Positions 21,301 to 29,000 of a DNA stretch of 29,000 bases are shown in pieces. The stretch is from Pelomyxa schiedti (Eukaryota > Evosea > Pelobiontida > Pelomyxidae), in contig JAHLWZ010000233.1 in assembly GCA_020536535.1 (NCBI GenBank), positions 21,351 to 50,350 on the forward strand, read 5' to 3'. How positions within the stretch are numbered: the stretch's first letter is position 1; every line of letters begins with the position of its first letter. The notes below the pieces were generated by a model. That model ran no database searches, had not been told where the DNA came from, and worked only from the letters and a program-made list of their open reading frames with translations. The translations under genes were made by a program, and so were the position numbers.

Positions 21301-22591
21301 ATAAAAGGCTCAGTATTGAACTCGCTTTGAAATATCAGATTGTGAGCAAATATACCAGCTTCTTGTGCATAGAGAAACGCTCTGAACCAATACAAGGCAC
21401 AAATGAATTCACTGCTCGATTGTGCAACTTATAAAAGCTATCACTAGATGGGATTGAACTATGTACAGTTGAATATTCGGCAAAGGCTTCAAAATTGCCT
21501 GCTGCAGGTTTGAATAAATACCCCTCGTGGGCAGCAGCAGCTTCCGCAAGCCTGAATACAAGCACTCCCTCCCAACAGCAGAGTGCAGCAGCTCCATCTT
21601 GTTCCTACTGGGCCAAGGGAACTGGATATGGAGCCCCAAGCCAATCCTCCTGGGATCTCCCTATTCTGCCCACTTATGACGAGGCCTTGTCTTTGAGCGG
21701 TGATGGCAGAGTGGAATGCGAGGAACAGGCCTCTGGAATCGACTGGAGTTCTGACGCAGGTGAAGAATTTTACCATGGAGACATAGAGCAGGAGGGGGAA
21801 AGTGATGAACAAGAGGAAAATGAGTTGGCCTTTCCAGATCCCCAAGAATTCTGTAGACAACTTCAAGCTTACGGCACCAATTTTGAAGAATATCCTGACA
21901 TTCTTACAGTGACAGGGATACCACATCCCCTGCCCAGAGAAGGTGTTTCATATGCGGAAGCTGCCAGAAAGGCAGGACTCCTTTCAACAGAAGAAAATGA
22001 ATCGCAAACCGTGAGATACCCACCTGAAGAACATGTGGAGATTCGTTCTGCTTCTGCCGATCGAAGTGTAATAACCACCAAACCAGTTTTGGCAATCCCT
22101 ACTGGTTCACAGGTGTTGTGTCACACTTTTGTTCAAACACCAAATCGTTAACCACAAATCAGGTTCGCCCTTTTGACCAGTTCGTATTCATGCAAAAATC
22201 AGATGGGTCTTGGAATTTCACAGCATTGGTAGAAAATCTTCTTGGTATTCAAGTACAAATACTATTAAAATACTGAATTTACCGTATCGCAGGTTGCACA
22301 TTAGACAAAATCCAAGCCGCGATGCCCGCTGTTTTAAGTGGCATAAAGACCGGGATTCCAATTTGGATGACATCCATAGGTACCGCAAAAACCAGCGTTT
22401 ATCTTTTTGAAACACACAATACAGCCCTTGTTGCACTCGAAACCAAATTTGGAGCAGAACGAGAGGAATGGGAAATTCTTGCAGTGAAGTCCACCAAATG
22501 GCTCCAGAGGCAAATTGCCACTCATGCAGAATCACACACGTCCCTCACACAACAGATGTTAACCAATGCTGCACAATCTCTACTAGCTTAG
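18382..22591 (+). CDS. UBA-like / VIT / von Willebrand A domain protein
   Basis: Twenty exons with consistent phases: 18382-19052, 19167-19272, 19326-19374, 19420-19512, 19560-19621, 19666-19830, 19874-19945, 19989-20175, 20235-20298, 20352-20481, 20527-20584, 20626-20685, 20729-20754, 20808-20973, 21020-21113, 21155-21220, 21278-22112, 22163-22244, 22293-22379, 22425-22591; 1080 codons. Residues 1-40 are UBA-like (FQEITGADRNTSALYIDLGC). A disordered Gln/Ser linker precedes a VIT domain (VYSLEVNVGGKDLKGLVKEK, AYLLEQG, LGNIPPG). The vWA domain keeps a full MIDAS: DCSGSM, Thr in LQGTDVL and Asp in TDGEVD. The C-terminal EWEILAVKSTKWLQRQI helix matches the VWA5/PARP4-like family end. One in-frame TAA (21432-21434, codon 742) interrupts the model just after SKYTSFLCIEKRSE. 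Role: probably ubiquitin-linked scaffolding; inferred. Confidence 0.8.
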
Positions 22592-22899
22592 CCTAGGCCA
22601 TAAAAAAAAATCTCTTTCCACCTCAACAAGGAAAGTGTTTTGAACGAAATGATGAAAATTTGTCCCTTTTTTTTCTCTTTCGATTTTTTTTTTTTGTTCT
22701 TTGTAAAAACAAGTTTCTAATGTACGAGAAGTGCCGCAGCGTCGGCTCGTCATTCGACGGATTGTGGGAGGTGGTGGCCAATCAGCGACCAGTTCTAAGC
22801 CACGTTTGTTCACTTAGGGAAGGAGGCTCCACAAGGCATCCGAGAACATAAAGAGAGAATGTTCAGAGCGGAGGAACTGGGCTCAACACACTCTTCAAT
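22592..22899. other. Intergenic region
   Basis: AT-rich stretches with T and A runs directly after the stop codon suit a 3' untranslated region and polyadenylation area. No gene is seen. Confidence 0.5.
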
Positions 22900-23331
22900 G
22901 TGGTTGGTTCCTCTCACTCAATGATCGATACAAGCAGCAACATAAACCCACTCGGCAAAGTAGAAGACCTCTGGATGAATCTCACAACCCTCGACATGCT
23001 GTTACGTGATGCCCGCAAGGATTCTGACACCGTCAACAGCATTAAACAACCCAGTCTGCCAATGAATGCGATGAGAAGCCGCCAAACGTGCATACAGTTC
23101 CAGAGACTCCTCACCTTTTGTGCAACGAAACACCAGAATCCAGGTGACACCATAGAAACACTGGCCAACATCAAAGTTTCGCAGACTCCATACATAATCT
23201 GGCAAAGGGAGACACAGACAAGAACTTTTGGCAATGCTATGTTCAAAGTTTTCCTGAGATCGCAAGCCCTACCAACCCAAATGCCCTACCAAGGCACGCA
23301 CCAGAGCTGGGCCCAAAAAGGAGAAGATTGA
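22900..23331 (+). CDS. Unresolved open frame, possible small protein
   Basis: A plus-strand frame of 143 codons reads like a helical protein (KVEDLWMNLTTLDMLLRDAR, IQFQRLLTFCATKHQN). Two minus-strand frames over the same bases are also open for 87 and 110 codons, so strand and reality are unsure. No family is recognised. I prefer the plus strand because it has an ATG and ordinary amino-acid composition; the 110-codon minus frame is unusually hydrophobic. Confidence 0.3.
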   Translation: MVGSSHSMIDTSSNINPLGKVEDLWMNLTTLDMLLRDARKDSDTVNSIKQPSLPMNAMRSRQTCIQFQRLLTFCATKHQNPGDTIETLANIKVSQTPYIIWQRETQTRTFGNAMFKVFLRSQALPTQMPYQGTHQSWAQKGED

Positions 23332-23426
23332 AGATTCCCAGGGCGCGAAAATTTTGATTTTTCGGATTCCCACACATACCATTCCAAAAAAGATAAAGAC
23401 AACATACACAAAAGAAAAACAAGGAA

Positions 23427-23846
23427 GTGACGGGGTGTGCCGGGGGGTTATGGTTATGGTGCCGGGGATCGGCCGCGGCCGCGCTGTGTGCGGAGTGGCG
23501 GCGGAACGGTGCCGTGTCGGAGGCGGTGTGGGGGAATTATGGGACACGCCGGGCCAACAGTCCACACCACTCACGCAGCGTGCTGCAAAAGGGATTGTGG
23601 GTTGCGGAACTGTTGTTGTGGTTCCACTATGAGCGTTTGGAGTGCAGTTATTGTCACCGTAAGAAAGGTACAAATCAATCCAGTTCTCTAACAGTACCTA
23701 GTTATTTGTGCTACTAAGTACCTACTCATCATTAATCAACAGATGGAATACTACGTCATTTTCGGCAACCAGCGGAATCTGTAGCAGAATCAGCAGCAGC
23801 ACACACAGAGACAGACACTACTTACTGTTCTGATATTATGACTTGA
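23427..23846 (+). CDS. Possible two-exon gene with CxxCH motif
   Basis: Exons 23427-23658 and 23743-23846 join in phase across an 84-nt intron (GTAAGA...AATCAACAG). The product contains LWVAELLLWFHYERLECSYC followed by HHGILRHF, a CxxCHH arrangement that might bind metal. The frame opens on GTG, not ATG, so the true 5' end is probably further upstream by splicing. The 5' part is a GC-rich island with nested GC-rich frames on both strands, which weakens the call. Confidence 0.35.
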
Positions 23847-23898
23847 GTGACACCTTTGGGGGCATATTTCTTCTGCCATCATCGTCATCATCAATAAA

Positions 23899-24177
23899 TC
23901 ACTTGTGGGGAAGAGCGTGTATCTTTTTGAGAGCCAACCAAGGACAGCTGGCAAGCTGGAGCAATGTCACTGCCTTCCTAGAGTCTCTGGTGTTGTGGTT
24001 TGAGATATTGTCAGATGATGCAGCGGCCTTGGGTTGGCACTTTGAGCATTTTTTTGACACCTCTTTTGAGCACTCAATCGAGATTGATTGATGTGCCAAG
24101 AGTGTCTTCATAATGAACAGTGCTTTCTTTGTGGCTTTGTGCTCTCTGCTCTTCTCCCCACCCAACTCTCTGATCAT
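23899..24177 (-). CDS. Unresolved minus-strand open frame
   Basis: A 92-codon ATG-initiated frame reads MIRELGGEKSREHKATKKAL, FIMKTLLAH and SKKCSKCQPKAAA. It can be extended upstream without a stop to about 24260. The complementary plus frame (23843-24091) is also open. The charged, helical look of the minus frame is more protein-like, but I recognise no family. Confidence 0.3.
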   Translation of the reverse strand: MIRELGGEKSREHKATKKALFIMKTLLAHQSISIECSKEVSKKCSKCQPKAAASSDNISNHNTRDSRKAVTLLQLASCPWLALKKIHALPHK

Positions 24178-24507
24178 CTCAAGAAAGCAGTTCCACTTCC
24201 ACTTATTGCCTTGTGTGGCGGGACAAAGGACCAGAAGAGCAACTTCGGGGTGCTGCGGTGTATATGATGCTGAGCGAGGGAGAACTTCTTAAACTGGCTG
24301 GTGTGAGTGTGACCGCAAGGGGATGATCGAGTATGAGGCCTCCTCAGCTCTTTTGCCTCACTCTCACAGCAGCAGCTCTCTCTATCTCTCTCTGTTCGTT
24401 CGCATCATCATTTGAACCCCACCCCATAACATATTACCTGCTCCTACCCTTCTCACTCTTCCCCCCGCAGCCCAACGAGAATCCTCATCCACTACGCACG
24501 GCTGAAT

Positions 24508-26386
24508 ATGGAGGAGACCAAGTTCGAAACGATTCGGTTCGAAGTCACACCAGCACGTACTCGGAATCCTCAATCCATCGTAGATTCCATCGGATTAAGA
24601 ATAAAAATGTATACGTCTTGCACGAGTACAAATTAAACAACTATGCAGTTCGTAAGTACGAACAATTGTAGTCGAACTTAAAACTTCCAACAACAACGAA
24701 AGGGAAAAAACCACAACAAGAAAGGAAACAACCAATCGGGCCGCTTGGTACTAAACCTTGCGCACAGGCACGCAGGTAGCAAGCGAAATTGTTTGATTTT
24801 GCTTGCCTGCTGCGTTGTTGAATCAATTGTGTGTTTCTGTCTTCACTGAGGGCCAGCCATCCTTATCGACGAGGACAGGGAAAACCGTGGGGGTGAGCTT
24901 TGCTGAAGCGGAACACACTAAAAGAATCTCCAGTGTCCAAATACAGAAATCTACGAAACGGAGAACGACGCGCCCCGTATGTGCCGAATAGACAAAGAAC
25001 AACTGTGCACACACTTTCCACGTAAAACCAACAACAAGTCAGAGTGTCCTTCATGTCTAGTATAACGTCCTTTCTGCTGACAAGCCGGCTACTTCTACCG
25101 AAACTGCCTTTCTTGTGAGTTGGTGGCAAAATTGTGGCTTTGGAGCAATTCATGCCTAGACTTCATGAGTGGCCACTCAGTACTGTTCTCGTATACTTCA
25201 AGTAGCAAATTAACATTCAGTTTCATCACTTTTAACAATCTTATCCAGATTCCACACTTGCGGGTCGAGTCGACACTTCCCCATCAATCTCAATCGCAGC
25301 CTCTGACTTCCATGAAAATTGCTACAGGTGAAGGAGAAGGAGATTTACCACACACTCACATACAAGTGCAAAACAAACCCATGGAGAGCCCATCTTCGCA
25401 GGAAGAGACATGTGTAACCAATGAAATTGGGTCGGCTGAGCTACGTGCAGTTCCAAAGAGTGGTGATATTAAACAAGGTTACAGGGGGAAAGCTCAGAGA
25501 ACATCACCATTTTCGAAGGAAATGATTCTCTGCAACCAAAAGCCACCCAAACCACTTTCAGCTATGTCTCCACTGGTAGCACCTTCAATATCTGAAGACA
25601 GGCCGCGACTTCTATCCAGTTCGCCAGTCACACTCAGAATCACAGCAAACAGTCGTGGACCACTTTGTACTGTCTTCATACACTCCTGCACCAACCGAGA
25701 TTTCACAGTGCACTCCCCTGACATCCGTAATCAACCATCCATTGATGTTTTGTATTCACATGTCCATGTTTTAAGGATTTACTTTGAACGCTGCACAATC
25801 CTTCCTTGGTATCGTAAGTAGTTTGGGGAGTTAGACTCTGACTGTGAAGCTATGTGTGCATAGTTACTGGCTTTAGGGAACCCACGTCAGATTCCCGTAT
25901 CATTGTAATTTATTTTGAGGTCTCATTCTACACCAGTACCAACAAGTTGATGCCTTTGAGAAGTGATTGTGGTACTTGTTACAAAGTTCATCCCAGAACC
26001 ACATGCGGCAGCCAAAGGGGCTATGCCGAATCGTATCATGGGAATTGTTGCCAATGTTTTGCAGAAAGACCATGAGGAGCGGAAAGGTTGAGCTGTTTTA
26101 GTATAGTTTTTAACTCGCTCACACTAAAACAGTTCAACCAAGGACCCTACTTCCGACTCTGGCATTACACCCGTTTAAAGTACCCGAGTCATGTTTGCCT
26201 GGTTGGAGTTGATAAGCCATCAGATGTTTATGCCGAAGTTACTGTTTTCAAGAGGACAAAAGGTTTCTTTGTTTTAAGAGAATAACCTGGTTCTCAATCT
26301 CTGTAGGGCTGGGTGATGATGCAAAGACTTCTTGTCGAATTGCTCAAGTTTATGGAACCACATTTGCGCAGTGCAGAGATGAATGA
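24508..26386 (+). CDS. Conserved-looking protein of unknown function
   Basis: Ten exons with matching phases: 24508-24556, 24851-24892, 24934-25021, 25061-25114, 25160-25190, 25249-25813, 25864-25896, 25961-26086, 26143-26262, 26307-26386; 395 residues ending CRDE. It begins [12 protein letters not shown]-like (exactly [16 protein letters not shown]), then a basic stretch ([20 protein letters not shown]) and a long Ser/Thr/Pro-rich middle. The C-terminal half looks like one beta-rich domain: [70 protein letters not shown] and [17 protein letters not shown] could not assign this domain. The first intron is 294 nt, far longer than the others, and may hide another exon. Confidence 0.6.
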
Positions 26387-26844
26387 AGCCATAAGGATAT
26401 TGTACAAAGGAACCTTGCGTGTACTGCTGGTGCTCCTTCATGACTTCCCAGAGTTTCTTGTACGACTTCCACTTCAGCTTCTGTGATGTGATTCCATCCA
26501 CCTGCATTCACCTCATACCCTAGGAAGTTTGAAGACAAAACACTAAATACATCATGCAGGTCTATTCATTCGGCAGTCTGGTGTTTTTTTTATTCCGCCA
26601 ACTACCCTATAATTTCTTCCCGTTTTTCATTATGCCATATTCATTGGTTCACTCTCAACCAACCCTGCATGTGACACCCTTAACTGGCAAAAAAAAAAGA
26701 CGGCTATTTGATTTTCTTTCTTACTTTTCTTGAACAACGTTATAACAGGCTTGGCCTCTCATTGCATTCAATGGACACTGAGCTGCGTTAGCCGCAATCC
26801 CGCGGCTTCGATTTGTTTCGTGTTCCAGATCGCATCAGGGACTT
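26387..26844. other. Convergent 3' intergenic region
   Basis: This lies between the stop codons of two converging genes. I see T- and A-runs and no supported coding frame; the minus-strand frame at 26274-26507 overlaps the last plus exon and has no domain signal. Confidence 0.5.
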
Positions 26845-28961
26845 TTAAACTCCCGAAGTTGATATCCCATTTTTTTCCTTGATAGGAGCACGACAGTGAG
26901 GGCACTTCCTTATTACATCGGCACACTATTTTGGTTTTTTTTTGTGTGTAAGAAGAAAGGCCAGAAAGAACCGCAGCCACACCTTAGAGCATAGAACAAC
27001 GTGACCACAGGGCTGGAACTGCACGTTTGGTGGCCTCTCATCACATTCAATGCACACTGGGCTGTTTACTGCAGCCAACGGTGTCAAATTCCTCGCGGGC
27101 ATAACAGACGAGCATGATGAGGACTGTGAGGTCAATACAGGGTGAGGCCTTGTTGTTGTTAATGGTTTGCTGTGTGGGTTTGTACTGCTGATGGTATCCT
27201 CCTCATTGGGGTTGTGAGAGGAAAAGCCTGTTGCCTTGGAAACAACCAAATCAACAATGAACTGTTGAGCCTGAGGGAGCTGCTCAGAGAGATTTGACCA
27301 CACAACAGGCAACCCAATGAACTGCTCATCACCCTCCAAGGCTCGCTGAAGCATCCACTTGCTCTTGTATTCTCTCCTCAGCTCCGAATATTCTCTCTGT
27401 ATGTTCTCAATTGCCTTGTGGAGGGTTCCTCCACGTATGGACTGTTCAGACAGCTCCTTGGAGAGAGCAGTGTGTTTGCCAGTGAGCTTTGTGCACTCAT
27501 CAACCTGGCACCTTTGGAGCTGTTTCAGTGTGTCAGTGAATGAGCTGAGCAACTGGGAAGCTGGTTTGAATGGAAAATCATCATGAGGTTGCTCCTGCAA
27601 GCTCAAGAGTTTCATAAGTGCTTCTGCATTTTCACTGTCTGTTGATGATAAATACTTGGAGGGTTGCTGTTGTGGTTTTTACCTTCTGGAACAACAAGAA
27701 GAGTGTTCTCTTTCTCTGTCCGACCTGGGGCACCACTCAGTGGCTTGATTCCCAACACCTTTTTTGTCAATGCCGACACGTTCCTGGAGCACTCCTGAAT
27801 CTCAGCCTCACTGTTCTGTGTTGTCAGACTCTGCCCAAGGAGCTTCTTGCAGGCAGTATCAGATTCATTGAGTTTCCTCACCAGTCTGCCCTTCAGCTCT
27901 GTGAGTTCCCTCAGCTGTGATTCAAGGGCCTCGTTCTGTTCTGCTGTTGCCTTGAGGCTCTTGGACAGTTTAGCCAATGACTCCTCAAGAAAGACAAACT
28001 CTGGTGCTGACTTCTTCAACTGGGACCGAAGCAGTGTGGCCAATCTGAAGGCTTCATTCAGTTCAGGCAATGTTGTTCCCAGTGTATTTTCCTCTTCTTG
28101 ATATTTTTGCAGTTGTTCTTGCATATCATTAACCTTTTTGTTAAGCTGGTCGACTTGCTCCTGACAAATTCTTTTTGTGACTTGCTTTTTTTGTTTTTAG
28201 AACATCTCGGTACATGAGCAGGCACACCTCCAACTCTTTGGCTGCTGTAATTGTCTCATTTAGTTTTGCTTCCAGTTCTGCCTTTTCTTTTATGCGCTCT
28301 TTCTCCAATTTCTTTTTTTTTGTTTTAATCACCCACACCCATCATGAGGAATACACACTTGTATCTCCTGGTAGTGCCCAAATTGTGGCAGAGACGACCC
28401 CATCTGGTGCTGCACCGAGGTACAACCACCATCACCAAACGTTATCTGCTGGAATACGTTGCTGCTGTTGAGGATCCCCATCAACAGCCCACCACACCCA
28501 CCACCATCAGATAGCGACGATGACAGTGTCAGCACCCCTTCCCCGTTGTATCCCAGCCCGCCTTGTTGTTGGTCAACACCCGATGATGATGATGATTCCA
28601 TGGAGGGTGTGAATGTACCTTCGAACTGGTCGCCGTTTGGCCACCTCCTGGTCCCCTTGGTCGGGACGCCCCTGTCCCACAATCCGGCGAACGACGAGCC
28701 GTCGCGGGACCACGTCATCGTGCCTTCGCCGTGCTCCTTGCCGCGGTCCCACTGTCCCTCGTACTTGTCACCGTTGGCCCACAGCCTCACGCCCTTCCCA
28801 TGGAACACGTCGCGCTGCCACTCCCCAACGTAGCTCCCGCCGCCGCTGCTGCGAGCATGAGCACGAGCACGACCACGACCACCGCCACCTCCATGGTGGA
28901 TTATAAGGCCTGCCAAACACCAAAGGCCCCCTGAGACAAGCGCTACACCAGCAGGCAACAC
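26845..28961 (-). CDS. MORN-repeat / coiled-coil / RING finger protein (5' end unresolved)
   Basis: Minus-strand exons 28961-28359, 28311-28204, 28160-27683, 27638-26983 and 26925-26845 give about 641 codons, with introns of 47, 43, 44 and 57 nt. The N-terminus has about four MORN units (YVGEWQRDVFHGKGVRLWAN, YEGQWDRGKEHGEGTMTW, FEGTF), often membrane- or cytoskeleton-associated. A long coiled coil follows (KLEKERIKEKAELEAKLNE, DQLNKKVNDMQEQLQKYQEE). The C-terminus is a C3HC4 RING: CIEC, PCGHVVLCSK, then CADVIRKCPHCRAPI in the last exon, with the intron cutting between Lys and the next zinc-binding Cys. This is the C-terminal RING form seen in IAP- and MYLIP-type ubiquitin ligases. The frame opens on GTG at 28961; the real ATG is probably spliced from beyond the window. 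Confidence 0.8.
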
Positions 28962-29000
28962 ACTGCTGAGTCACCACAAACACTTTGCCCAAGGGATGGA

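Noticed and set aside
27359-28101. Plus-strand frames opposite the coiled-coil exons
   Set aside because: Leu/Ser-rich shadows of the minus-strand coiled coil, without splice continuity.
28459-28934. Plus-strand Pro/Ser/Thr-rich frames near the right edge
   Set aside because: They are antisense to the MORN-repeat exon, whose frame gives recognisable repeats and splices into the coiled coil.

Overview
This window looks like nuclear DNA of a compact, intron-rich unicellular eukaryote. Coding blocks are broken by many tiny GT-AG introns, mostly 39-60 nt, whose phases match across neighbouring exons, and genes are packed on both strands. The protein families (Rho- and Rab-type GTPases, kelch/F-box, UBA-like/VIT/vWA, pseudokinase-Sel1, MORN/RING, a Hint domain) suit a protist, and an amoebozoan is my best guess. 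No rRNA, tRNA, CRISPR array or intact transposon was seen. Exon models were spliced by hand from frame, splice-site and domain continuity.

Left part: a 5'-truncated (+) gene of phage-tail-collar-like repeats (2-1301) converges on a (-) secreted-protein gene (1688-2615). That gene is divergent, across about 226 bp, from a (+) pseudokinase-Sel1 gene (2842-6946). After a roughly 750 bp gap comes the most unusual gene: one exon chain at 7697-11265 that reads as a degenerate Rho-like GTPase, then a kelch propeller, an F-box and a C-terminal Hint domain. A Rab-like GTPase with a broken frame follows (11364-12264).

Middle part: about 1.2 kb without a convincing gene, then an RGG-box/coiled-coil gene (13501-15849, +). 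It converges on a (-) AT-hook gene (15978-17702) that may have further 5' exons at 17828-18184. A (+) UBA-like/VIT/vWA gene with 20 exons (18382-22591) follows and carries one unexplained in-frame TAA.

Right part: 22592-24500 holds only weak candidates. A (+) gene of unknown function with ten exons (24508-26386) then converges on a (-) MORN/coiled-coil/RING gene (26845-28961), whose 5' end is unresolved at the window edge.

Functional themes: ubiquitin-linked proteins recur (F-box, UBA-like, RING), as do small GTPases, one with a degraded core and one with a broken frame. There are no operons. The only shared regulation that can be suggested is at the divergent 5' ends.
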